Assembly (NCBI GenBank): GCA_004299555.1
Contig: SCQU01000025.1
Span: 1-64,000 of the forward strand
Direction of reading: 5' to 3'
DNA length: 64,000 nt
Source of the DNA: Rhodanobacteraceae bacterium
GTDB lineage: Bacteria > Pseudomonadota > Gammaproteobacteria > Xanthomonadales > Rhodanobacteraceae
Positions 47,473 to 55,153 of the stretch are shown here, one piece after another. Under the pieces are notes generated by a model that searched no databases, was not told the DNA's origin, and saw only the letters and a list, made by a program, of their open reading frames with translations. The position numbers were made by a program, and so were the translations under genes. Each line of letters opens with the position of its first letter. Position 1 is the first letter of the stretch.

Positions 47473-47571
47473 TATCAGGTACTGTCAAATCCTGCAGATT
47501 CCTCTGAAGCCGCATAGCAGGGCGGTTCCACAAGGGATTGTTCCTCTAGATTTCTTCCGGATACCCTAGGC

Positions 47572-47634
47572 TACCCCCAATTCTGGGGGTATGCTTGGGG
47601 GTATCCGAGGGCGCATAAGGTCGCGTACCCCCAA
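47572..47634. promoter_or_regulatory. Cluster of TACCCCCA motifs before the integrase gene
   Basis: Four copies of TACCCCCA or its complement lie within 63 bp: 47572-47579 (+), 47584-47591 (-), 47596-47603 (-) and 47626-47633 (+). The first two form a perfect inverted repeat with a four-base spacer. Such clusters upstream of P4-type integrase genes are plausible arm-type binding or autoregulation sites for integrase or an excisionase; the role is inferred. Confidence 0.55.
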
Positions 47635-47653
47635 GTCGGATGAGGTGCACCGT

Positions 47654-48847
47654 ATGCTGACCGTCTCGAGTGTCAAAAACGCGAAGCCCAAAGCGAAGGC
47701 CTATAAGCTGGCCGACGAACGTGCGATGTATCTGCTGGTAACTCCAGCCGGTGGCAAGTTATGGCGATTCAAGTATCGCCGACCGGCCGGCCGCAGGGAG
47801 AACGTTCTGGCGCTCGGCGCATTCCCCGATGTGAGCCTTGCCCAAGCTCGCGAGCGTCGCGAAGAGGCGCGCAAGGCACTAGCGGCTGGCATTGATCCCG
47901 CGGAGCAGCGCAGGGCCGCTGCGGCCGCGGGCGTTGCGACATTCGAAGCCGTGGCGCGTGAGTACATCGCGAAAAGCGCGACCCGGTGGAGCGCCTCGAA
48001 TGCTGCCCAGGTCACGGCCCGATTGGAGCACAACGTGTTTCCGTGGATGGGCAGAAAACCTGTTGCCGATGTAACTGCGGCCGACGTACTGGCGGTTGTC
48101 CAGCGCATCGCGGGCCGAGGGGCGGTTGAAGTGGCACACCGGGTACAGGGTAGCATCGGGCAGGTACTGCGGTTTGCCATGGCGACGCAACGGGCCAGTA
48201 TGGACGTCACCGCTGCCTTGCGGGGCGCATTGCCATCAAGCACTGGCCGGCACTTCGGCACCATCACGGAGCCCGCCAAAGTGGGCGAGTTGCTGCGGGC
48301 GATCGACGGCTACAGCGGGAGCTTTGTTACCCGCGCGGCGTTGGAGCTCGCACCATTGGTGTTCGTGCGGCCGGGCGAACTGCGTGCGATGGAGTGGGCG
48401 GAGCTGGATTGGGCGGCGACCGAGTGGCGCATACCTGCCGAGCGCATGAAGATGGGTGAAGCCCATGTCGTGCCACTGGCATCGCAGGCCGTGTCGATTC
48501 TGCAGGACTTGCGGCCGCTGACGGCGGCGACACGCTATGTATTCCCCAGTGTGCGCAGCGCGCGCCGCCCTATGAGCGAGAACACCATCACGGCCGCGCT
48601 ACGACGGCTCGGCTATCCGGCCGGCAGTATGACTGGCCACGGGTTTCGCGCGATGGCGTCAACGTTACTCAACGAGCGAGGTTGGGCACCCGATGTCATT
48701 GAACGCCAATTGGCGCACAAGGAGCGCAACCTCGTACGCGCCGCGTACAACCATGCCGAGTACATGGCTGAGCGCCGCAAAATGATGCAGGCGTGGGCCG
48801 ATTATCTCGACGAGCTTCGGACGCGCAAGAGTTCCACGATCGCGTGA
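47654..48847 (+). CDS. P4-type tyrosine recombinase (integrase)
   Basis: A 397-residue site-specific recombinase. The N-terminal DUF4102-type arm-binding domain (about 1-85) has LADERAMYLLVTPAGGKLW and LGAFPDVSLAQAR. A core-binding SAM-like domain (about 100-185) follows. The catalytic domain has the Arg in RPGELRAMEW, HGFR, an H in LAHKERN and the Tyr in RAAYNHAEY. The ATG at 47654 has GAGGTG six bases upstream. Adjacent to tRNA-Cys, it should integrate an island at the tRNA 3' end. The gene is intact. Confidence 0.94.
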   Translation: MLTVSSVKNAKPKAKAYKLADERAMYLLVTPAGGKLWRFKYRRPAGRRENVLALGAFPDVSLAQARERREEARKALAAGIDPAEQRRAAAAAGVATFEAVAREYIAKSATRWSASNAAQVTARLEHNVFPWMGRKPVADVTAADVLAVVQRIAGRGAVEVAHRVQGSIGQVLRFAMATQRASMDVTAALRGALPSSTGRHFGTITEPAKVGELLRAIDGYSGSFVTRAALELAPLVFVRPGELRAMEWAELDWAATEWRIPAERMKMGEAHVVPLASQAVSILQDLRPLTAATRYVFPSVRSARRPMSENTITAALRRLGYPAGSMTGHGFRAMASTLLNERGWAPDVIERQLAHKERNLVRAAYNHAEYMAERRKMMQAWADYLDELRTRKSSTIA

Positions 48848-49206
48848 CGGTCGGGACCCTCGAAGACCGAAGGTCGTTCGCGCGCATTCCGATGGGAACG
48901 TCGGCCGGCTCGGAGAGCGAGCAGGGTGGATGGTATCCACGGGTTGATGGAATAGACCTCTGGATATCTTCAAGGCCACCAACGCCCGTGCGTTACGGTA
49001 TATGTGGCTCACAGATATCTCGAATGACGATTCCGCTACGAACGACCACCGGCGCCGTCATGCACAGTTTCTTCTATCCGGTTTAACCGCTTCCAGGCAT
49101 ATGGGGGGCTGGAAGCCCTGACTGTTTGCCCGCGTACGCGATCGTCGCGTACGCTACGCTGCCAGTGAACTTTGTCTGGCGGCTGCATCGGCGACGGAGG
49201 GATGGC
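48848..49206. other. Intergenic stretch after the integrase
   Basis: About 360 bp without a supported gene. GGAGGG at 49195-49200 is the ribosome site of the next gene. No second copy of the tRNA-Cys 3' end is visible. Confidence 0.5.
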
Positions 49207-49803
49207 ATGGACACAAGCTACGGTCGGGGAACAGCGTTGGAACGCGATGAGCGGTCGCCGACTACGGTTGCGAAGGAAGCGTTGTACACGATGGCCGACG
49301 TCTGGGGGGTTGGATTGCGTAGGCCAGGGGAAGATTTTCTACGGGTCATATTCGGCGCGTTCATGGGCAATGATGAATTGGCGCACTACGATTGCGACGA
49401 GTTTTGTAATGAGGCACGCACCGTTGCAGCCACCGATGGGCCGCAGGTTCTCGTCATCGCCTCGTTTGCGATTGGCGCGGCCTACTCGGCCTCGGCCATG
49501 AAGTCCGATAGCGCAGGGCGCCTGCACCGTGCTTGGACGTATGCGACTGACGCCGTTTGGGAGGCAGCAGGCCTAAGCGCGCGCTTGGGCGCTCAGGTCG
49601 AGCAGCGGTCGGCGCTTGGGCGCATGGGCGCGGCGGCCAGGCATGAAGAAGATCGAGCACTGAAACGCGACGCGATAGAAGCCTACTTGAATGGCTCCTA
49701 TACGTCGAAAGACGCAGCAGCGGAGGCGATAGCGGGGAAGGTAGTTCCCGCGAAGTTTCGTACGGTGCGTGCTTGGCTAGTCGGTTTGTCAACGGGCAAG
49801 TAG
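49207..49803 (+). CDS. Hypothetical island protein
   Basis: A 198-residue protein of no recognised family. The ATG at 49207 has GGAGGG six bases upstream. The middle (DGPQVLVIASFAIGAAYSASA, about 80-100) is mildly hydrophobic. The last third (ALKRDAIEAYLNGSYTSKDA and on) looks like a small helical DNA-binding region: a stretch of this kind, with AAAEAIAGKV and FRTVRAWLVG, recurs in phage and island proteins that recognise DNA. It is cargo next to the integrase; a palindrome directly after the stop may end its transcript. Function unknown. Confidence 0.6.
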   Translation: MDTSYGRGTALERDERSPTTVAKEALYTMADVWGVGLRRPGEDFLRVIFGAFMGNDELAHYDCDEFCNEARTVAATDGPQVLVIASFAIGAAYSASAMKSDSAGRLHRAWTYATDAVWEAAGLSARLGAQVEQRSALGRMGAAARHEEDRALKRDAIEAYLNGSYTSKDAAAEAIAGKVVPAKFRTVRAWLVGLSTGK

Positions 49804-49805
49804 CT

Positions 49806-49827
49806 TACGGTCTGCCGGCAGGCCGTA
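49806..49827. terminator. 22-bp palindrome after the island gene
   Basis: TACGGTCTGCC (49806-49816) and GGCAGGCCGTA (49817-49827) are inverted with one T-G wobble and no spacer. No clear T run follows (CGTTGTTG). It could be a weak terminator or a protein-binding palindrome. Confidence 0.4.
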
Positions 49828-50089
49828 CGTTGTTGCTGTAGGGCGCCTTCTCGATCAGCATGGCTTCACCGATGCTACTCACAACTCCGGCGCTGCGGCG
49901 CGGATGTTGCTGAGGCGCATATATGGGCTCTGTTAGCTTTGATCGTTATGAACCACGGCGCGTGCTTACCGAGTCAGAACTCGCCCGGCGTTGGCAGGTT
50001 TCGAAGAAGACGCTGCAGGGTTTGACCTGCTCCCCTAATGCCGTACCAGTTGTTAGTAGGTACAGTCCGCTCACCGAGAGAGGACGGAC

Positions 50090-50356
50090 ATGCGCAAGAG
50101 CAGATTCACGACCGAGCAGATCATCGGGTTCATCAAGCAAGCGGATGCCGGTCTTGCGGTCACCGAGCTGTGCCGCCAGAACGGTTTCAGCGATGCGACC
50201 TTCTACAAGTGGCGGGCGAAGTACGGCGGCATGGATGTGCCGGATGCCCGTCGCCTGAAGGCGCTGGAGTTGGAGAACGGCCGGCTCAAGAAGCTGCTGG
50301 CCGAGGCGCACCTGGACATCGAGGCGCTGAAGATCGGGTTCGGGGTAAAAAGCTAG
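50090..50356 (+). CDS. IS3-family transposase OrfA
   Basis: An 88-residue helix-turn-helix protein ([20 protein letters not shown] start; [20 protein letters not shown] recognition region), then a leucine-zipper-like tail ([18 protein letters not shown]). It binds the terminal repeats and is fused to OrfB by -1 frameshifting at the A run 50347-50351, just before its TAG at 50354. Confidence 0.93.
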   Translation: MRKSRFTTEQIIGFIKQADAGLAVTELCRQNGFSDATFYKWRAKYGGMDVPDARRLKALELENGRLKKLLAEAHLDIEALKIGFGVKS

Positions 50357-51222
50357 CCCCGCTGGTGAAGCGCGCGGCGGTCGGGCGCATGCTGGAAGTG
50401 ATCAGCGAGCGCCGGGCCTGCCGGCTGGCGGGGCTCTCACGCGATGCGTTCCGGTGTCCGCCGGTGGCATCGGCGGACACGGTCGCGTTGTCGGCCAAGC
50501 TGATTGAACTGGCGCAGGCGCGGCGGCGCTTTGGCTATCGCCGCTTGCACGACCTGCTCCGGCCGGCGTTCCCCAACGTGAATCACAAACGCGTCTATCG
50601 ACTGTACCGCGAGGCCGACCTTGCCGTGCGCCGGCGCAAGAAGGCCAAGTTCCCGGCGTCACTGCGCCAGCCGCTGCAGCCAGCGCTGGCGCCGAACGAG
50701 GTGTGGAGCATGGACTTCGTATCCGATGCGCTGGCCAACGGCCGCAAGCTGCGCTGCTTGACGATCGCCGATGACTTCACCCACGAGACCGTCGACATCG
50801 TCGTCGATCACGGCATCAGCGGCGCCTACGTTGCGCGTGTACTCGACCAGGCGGCGTGCTTCCGCGGCTACCCGCAATCGATTCGTACCGACAATGGCCC
50901 CGAGTTCACATCCAAGGCGTTGTTCGCTTGGGCCGAACGGCACCACGTCCGGCACTTGCTGATCCAGCCCGGCAAACCGACCCAGAACGGCTACATCGAA
51001 AGCTTCAACGGCAAGTTCCGCGACGAGTGCTTGAACGATCACTGGTTCACGACGCTGCCGCAAGCCCGTGAGGTCATTGCCGACTGGCGGCGTGACTACA
51101 ACGAAGTGCGACCGCACAGCAGTTGCGGCCGGATCCCGCCTGCGCAGTTTGCAGCCAACTACCGACACCAACAGGAGGTCAAAGCCAAAACCCAGAGCAA
51201 CAACGAAGCACCCCTGCAGTAA
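50347..51222 (+). CDS. IS3-family transposase OrfB (catalytic part of OrfAB)
   Basis: About 291 codons in the -1 frame relative to OrfA, entered at the AAAAAG run (50347-50352) and read [11 protein letters not shown]. An HTH_21 region ([10 protein letters not shown]) precedes the rve integrase core. The DDE triad is visible: Asp in [10 protein letters not shown], Asp in [10 protein letters not shown], Glu in [13 protein letters not shown]. It is intact to the TAA at 51220. The start given is the shift point, not an initiation codon; the internal ATG of MLEVISERR is another possible start. Confidence 0.9.
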   Translation, partial: KKLAPLVKRAAVGRMLEVISERRACRLAGLSRDAFRCPPVASADTVALSAKLIELAQARRRFGYRRLHDLLRPAFPNVNHKRVYRLYREADLAVRRRKKAKFPASLRQPLQPALAPNEVWSMDFVSDALANGRKLRCLTIADDFTHETVDIVVDHGISGAYVARVLDQAACFRGYPQSIRTDNGPEFTSKALFAWAERHHVRHLLIQPGKPTQNGYIESFNGKFRDECLNDHWFTTLPQAREVIADWRRDYNEVRPHSSCGRIPPAQFAANYRHQQEVKAKTQSNNEAPLQ

Positions 51223-51479
51223 CCTTCAACCCACGGACTGCCTACTTATCCGTGGTACGGCAAATGGGGGCAGGTCAGGTTGGCGAGCGAAGGGCATTGG
51301 ACCGACCTTCTTGAAGCTGGGGCGGTGCGTGCGATACCCCCTGCGAAACATTGAGGCGGCTGAGAGTCGGGGCGTGCTGCCCCGCGCGCCGCCGGTATAG
51401 CAGTGAGTCTGAGCCATCGCGTTCTTACCGCGTCCGTGCGCCATGGCGAATGGTTAGTCGCTACCGCTCGATGCGATTC

Positions 51480-51836
51480 TCACGCTTTTGATCTCGTGGT
51501 CGCTTCGCACGCATGCCCGGCGGTCGTCATCCCCGCTGCCCGTGAATCCGGCGGCGTGCGCTGGCCGCGGGGACACGAAGTGGACGCGCCTTCCGGCGTG
51601 TGCCTGCATGGCTGAAGCACGCTGGTTGCACTGGTAATAAGTCGCACCGATCTGATCAGAGTTGCCGGCCGGCCCGCCCACCGGCTTTCCGGCCGGTAGG
51701 CGATAAGTCGGCCGCGCGACCGCACGGGCGGGGGCGAGGGCCGGCCGTGGGACGGCCCAGCGAGCCCCGAGCGCGGAGCGCGAGCCGCGGCGAAATCGTC
51801 GACCGGAAGGGCAGTGCGCGTCGCGGTATCCGTCAT
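51480..51836 (-). CDS. Candidate small island ORF
   Basis: A 118-residue Arg/Ala/Ser/Thr/Pro-rich frame ending HACEATTRSKA. Short proteins of this style, with a RAAGMTTAGHA-like C-terminus, recur beside integrases and insertion sequences, as I recall. There is no good ribosome site and the amino-acid composition is shadow-like. Within it the plus strand has two ATAAGTCG copies flanking a GGCCGG-rich hairpin (about 51640-51710). The call is weak and a nucleic-acid-level conserved element is equally possible. Confidence 0.3.
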   Translation of the reverse strand: MTDTATRTALPVDDFAAARAPRSGLAGPSHGRPSPPPVRSRGRLIAYRPESRWAGRPATLIRSVRLITSATSVLQPCRHTPEGASTSCPRGQRTPPDSRAAGMTTAGHACEATTRSKA

Positions 51837-51886
51837 CGCCAGATGGCTCTGGACCGGCCCAGCAGCTTTTGATTCCGCCGTGTTAC

Positions 51887-52573
51887 TCAGTCATTACATT
51901 CCGGTAGGGTGGGCTTCGGGCTGGGAATGAACCGCGGCACGGCGAAACGCGGGATGTGTAGGGTGCCGTGTGACAACACGGCCATGGTGTGAAAAAGGGC
52001 CGCCCGCTGTTGATTGATGCCCGCCATGCCCGGCCATGTGCCGAGGCGATCGATGAAACGCTGGGCGGTACGTGGATCCTGGCGCCCGGCGCCTCTGCCG
52101 GCACGGCGTGCCGCTTTCGCCAGGTGTTCGCCCTGGTCCACGTAGCGGGCCCACGCATCGGGTTTGACCCGCCAAGTCCAGTTGGTTCCATTGCCGGCCG
52201 AGACGAGGCGCACCAACTCAAAGTCACGCATGTAGATGCGATGTCCGCGGTCTGCTGCATTTTCCAACGACTCGCCCTGAAGCTTATCTTCCGTCGCCAG
52301 CAGCCACCAAGGCACGCGTTCAACCGACGCGCCCATCGGCGGCGCAAGGATTAGCAGCCGCGACCGCGGTAACCCTGCGCGCCGGCGGCTGCGTTGCTCG
52401 GACAGGCCCGCGTTGGCGCCGTGGCGCTCGTGCATCTTCGCAATGAGGGCGGGGATGCGTTCCGCGCGAACCTCACCGGATGTCCACCACGGCATCCCCC
52501 TTGCGACGGCGAGGGCTAGTCGCTGCATCAATGCGACGCGAGGCCAGGTGGCGACGGGCGACTGCTGTGTCAT
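51887..52573 (-). CDS. Hypothetical island protein
   Basis: A frame of 228 residues from ATG 52573 (in-frame ATGs at 52591 and far upstream make the start uncertain). It reads as a real protein: VALMQRLALAVARGMPWWTS, RIPALIAKMHERHG, LLILAPPMGASVERVPWWLL, then DFELVRLVSAGNGTNWTWR and AQRFIDRLGTWPGMAG. No signal peptide, membrane segment or known motif is seen. The tail is Pro-rich. It lies between the insertion sequence and the structured region, on the opposite strand to the integrase. Function unknown. Confidence 0.5.
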   Translation of the reverse strand: MTQQSPVATWPRVALMQRLALAVARGMPWWTSGEVRAERIPALIAKMHERHGANAGLSEQRSRRRAGLPRSRLLILAPPMGASVERVPWWLLATEDKLQGESLENAADRGHRIYMRDFELVRLVSAGNGTNWTWRVKPDAWARYVDQGEHLAKAARRAGRGAGRQDPRTAQRFIDRLGTWPGMAGINQQRAALFHTMAVLSHGTLHIPRFAVPRFIPSPKPTLPECND

Positions 52574-53290
52574 GCGGCTTGGATAGTACATCAAGACCGC
52601 GAATTGTTGGGTTGATGCAGTGATGTATAAGGAGATTCCAGTTGTTGCAGTTAGCCCTGATTGACCCGTGGATACCTCACGCAATAGCGCCGGTCGCACG
52701 GCGCTCCGCCTACCCAGCAAAGGTCCTGCCAGGGGCCACACCACGATGCCGCATTCGACGGCGTTCCGCGCAGCTTCACCAGCTGCGTGATCCAACCGCG
52801 ACCTACCGGTTGCGGGGATCAACCGGATGTTACGTCCGGGCATCTACTCGTCTCACATCGACACCCGTGTCAGCCAAACGCGGGTGGCGGCAGAAGCCGG
52901 ATGAGCCCAATCGCTCTTGTCCTGCTTCGCGGCCGCTGGGCTATTAGCCCCTCGAGCCAATCTGATATTTGGCGCACGTTGCACTGGTCGTAGATTGGGC
53001 GACCTGATGTAGGTGACCGTCGCGGGATTCCCAGAACGTCGGGATGAAAGGGCGGGAGCTGGTCACGAAAAGGCGGTGGAAATCCGCAGGGCGGGCGGCC
53101 GGAGACGGTCGAACGCTTCCCCACACGTGCAGTTCCGCGGGTTGGAGTAATCCAGCCAGGGCATCAAGCGAAATTCAGTGGCGATGCCGGTACCATCGGG
53201 CGCAAGCCGGGTGGATCGAACAATAGCTAGCACGTGTAACGAAACAGAGGCTTCCCTCCTCGGGTACATCCGGGAGACGCGAAGCACTGG
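52574..53290. other. Gene-poor stretch before the structured region
   Basis: No supported gene. TTGCACTGGTCGTAG (52979 onward) partly repeats a GTTGCACTGGTAAT stretch near 51626. The only long frame over its right part and beyond (minus strand, 53063-53848) has shadow-like composition. Confidence 0.4.
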
Positions 53291-54480
53291 GGCAAGTGCA
53301 AGAGCCTGTGCGCGGGGTTTGGCCCGCGTGATCGAGAGGTTGAAAGCGTTCCGCGCTGTAAGTGACGGGCTTTGGAATCTCGCCGCACTGAAAACCCGAG
53401 AGGGTGATGGCGAAAACTCGAGAGAGTTATCGCGCACGGGATGTGAGACCGCAGGCGTTCTGCACCAAAAGTACGTGACTAACCAGGTCAAGCACCCTAA
53501 CCGGGCCGCGGGTGGCACCGCGAGCGTTGCCGGAAGGGTGTGAGAGCCTCGAACAAGGATGTTGTCGTGAAGTAGGGTCAGAGGGCAGTAGGCAGACTCG
53601 ATGGATGTCGAACCCCGATCATGGAGAACCTGAAAAGCCGAGTGTGGCACCGCAGAGATGCGGTTTGATGTTGAGACGAAGTGATGTGTTCCGTGCACCC
53701 CTGGCAGGGTGTGCGGGACGGTTGCAAGCAAGTACGCCGGAGTGGTGTCCGGCTCGTAAAGAGGTGCGGCGTTCGCACCAGCAGGATGGCCGCGTTGTGC
53801 GGTCGGGGCACTATGCCCAACGGTCGCTCGATCGCAACGATCGGGCAATCAGTGAATGGTGATTCAGCCGAGATGGCTGGATCGGCACCTCGTGTGCCAG
53901 CGTATGGCGGATGCGGGTTCAGTGTGCATATGCCATACCGAATCCGGCGGTGTTACTTCCGTCCCGGTCGCAATGACCGGGTGGGTGCAACGTGTGCCGG
54001 CGGGTGGTTCGATCGCAACGATCGGACGGGTGTCCTGTGCGCCCAACGTACGGCGGGGCGGGACCTATTCTTGGTTTCCGCCGAGTTGAAGCCGATGGTG
54101 CCAATCGCACCAAACCCACTATGTGGGTTTCACGAACTGTACCCCGGAGCGCAAAGCTCCGGGGTACGCCTCGCGCGGCTAGCATCACTGGGCGCGCAGC
54201 CGGCAGGGGATGCGAAGCGCTCCGAACCACCGGGGTGGCGAAATTGATCGCACGTGCACGGGATTGGGCAAGGACCCAGCGCGATCAGCGAGGGTGGTCG
54301 CTGACACTGCGGAAACCGATCTGGCCTGGAAGCGGAATGATCCGGTCGCGTCGTCGTCAAGTGGCGCGCCGGGGTGCCGCTGCTGTCAGGTGCCAAGAGG
54401 GCCCGCCTGACGGGCGGTTGTCGACCCGAAGTTGACGCTTGAGGCAGCGGAATGAAAGACCGCTATAGAGCGGATAGCGG
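53291..54480 (+). other. Candidate large structured non-coding RNA region
   Basis: About 1.2 kb without a convincing frame but dense in hairpins on the plus strand. Examples: CCC-GAGA-GGG (53395-53404); a nested stem GCGA/TCGC with ACTC-GAGA-GAGT (53410-53433); CCGCA-GAGA-TGCGG (53650-53663); a ten-pair stem 53691-53716; GGTGCG/CGCACC (53763-53779); a 12-pair stem 54139-54167; CCGCTAT/ATAGCGG (54460-54480). Three loops are GAGA (GNRA) and four are GCAAN, which makes sense only if the plus strand is the RNA. Group II intron relic or an unnamed ornate RNA are the options; no reverse transcriptase or intron domain V was found. Confidence 0.55.
53829..54167 (+). repeat. Four hairpins with a shared GCAAN loop
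   Basis: Stems with loop GCAAC (53829-53843, CGATC/GATCG), GCAAT (53963-53981, CCCGGTC/GACCGGG), GCAAC (54010-54024, CGATC/GATCG) and GCAAA (54139-54167, twelve pairs). Between the last two is AAACCCAC-TAT-GTGGGTTT (54112-54130). Stems differ while loops agree, which points to a loop-binding constraint rather than to simple duplication. Confidence 0.6.
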
Positions 54481-54633
54481 CCAATCCAGAATCGTCGCAA
54501 GGGAGCTAGCTTGAGATCTTTCGTGAACGACAGCGCTGCTATCGTCTGGATGACGTTCACAAGTTCGGTCTGGTTGCGTCGCAGTCTTCGATCATGTGAT
54601 CAATAGGCCTCGGGGTCATCACATAGAGGCCAC

Positions 54634-55050
54634 TCAGTGATCGTGGCCGTGGCCACTCCCACCATGTCCGTGTCCACCATGTCCATGATCACGATCTTCG
54701 TCTCGCCACCAACGGTGCTGGCTACCGCCATAGCGGTGCACCACGTAGTCGTTTTGCAGGTAGGGGCGGTCGACATCCAGCGAGATGTTCACGCCGCCCA
54801 CGCGCACATAACCTTGCAGTGCCAGCGGCAAGCTGACGCCGGCCTGCCAGCCGTTGCCACCCAACCAGAACCACATGCGCGAGGCGGGCTCGTAGTACAC
54901 CTCGGCAGACGGGTAATAGACGTATTGGTGCTTGGCACGCCAGCCGTGCGCTGGCGCCCAGGAAGGCGGGTCGGCCACAGCGGCAGTGGCGACAAAACCG
55001 GCGCCGGCGATGGCCAGGGCGGCAATGACAGCAAAGCGCAGCGTTTTCAT
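54634..55050 (-). CDS. Secreted protein with His/Gly-rich tail
   Basis: A 138-residue protein with a signal peptide (MKTLRFAVIAALAIAGAG, cleavage near 26, TAAVADPP). The body has aromatic pairs (YVYYPSAEVYYEPASRMWFW), GGNGWQAGVSLP and then YVRVGGVNISL. The last 20 residues are His/Gly/Asp repeats (HGHGGHGHGG and on), a likely metal-binding tail. GAGGAG precedes the ATG. It is the last of three same-strand secreted-protein genes. Function unknown; metal or nucleic-acid binding at the surface is a guess. Confidence 0.75.
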   Translation of the reverse strand: MKTLRFAVIAALAIAGAGFVATAAVADPPSWAPAHGWRAKHQYVYYPSAEVYYEPASRMWFWLGGNGWQAGVSLPLALQGYVRVGGVNISLDVDRPYLQNDYVVHRYGGSQHRWWRDEDRDHGHGGHGHGGSGHGHDH

Positions 55051-55153
55051 CGTGATCTCCTCATGCTGGTTTGCACGCATGCGGCGGCAGGATGCTGGCT
55101 TGTGTGACCTGCATGGCGTGTCACGCTCTGGTGTGTTTCAATCGCTCGCGCTT

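Larger units (their letters stand above)
50023..51277 (+). mobile_element. Complete IS3-family element, IS407-type
   Basis: 1255 bp. The ends are inverted repeats: left TGACCTGCTCCCCTAATGCC, right (complement) TGACCTGCCCCCATTTGCCG. The flanks carry a 4-bp direct repeat GGTT at 50019-50022 and 51278-51281, the size made by IS407-group elements. Inside are orfA and orfB with a -1 frame relation. All DDE residues are present, so the copy looks able to move. It has landed in the helix-turn-helix gene of the integrase island. Confidence 0.95.
49923..51400 (+). pseudogene. AlpA/excisionase-like helix-turn-helix gene split by an insertion sequence
   Basis: The 5' part (49923-50022) encodes MGSVSFDRYEPRRVLTESEL and then ARRWQVSKKTLQG. 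Removing the insertion sequence and one GGTT copy restores the frame: it continues WRAKGIGPTFLKLGRCVRYP, then LRNIEAAE, to the TAG at 51398-51400. The rebuilt product is 72 residues, a MerR/AlpA-type winged helix-turn-helix of the size of P4 excisionase regulators. The gene is therefore an integrase-island regulator inactivated recently, since the two halves show no other damage. A truncated N-terminal peptide could still be made. Confidence 0.85.

Noticed and set aside
53063-53848. 261-codon minus-strand frame over the structured region
   Set aside because: Composition is shadow-like (Pro/Arg/Ser/His/Thr), no start signal, and the opposite strand carries the GNRA-loop hairpins.
53291-54480. 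Firm call of a group II intron
   Set aside because: No domain V, no GUGYG start or AY end that could be placed, and no reverse transcriptase frame; kept only as one option.
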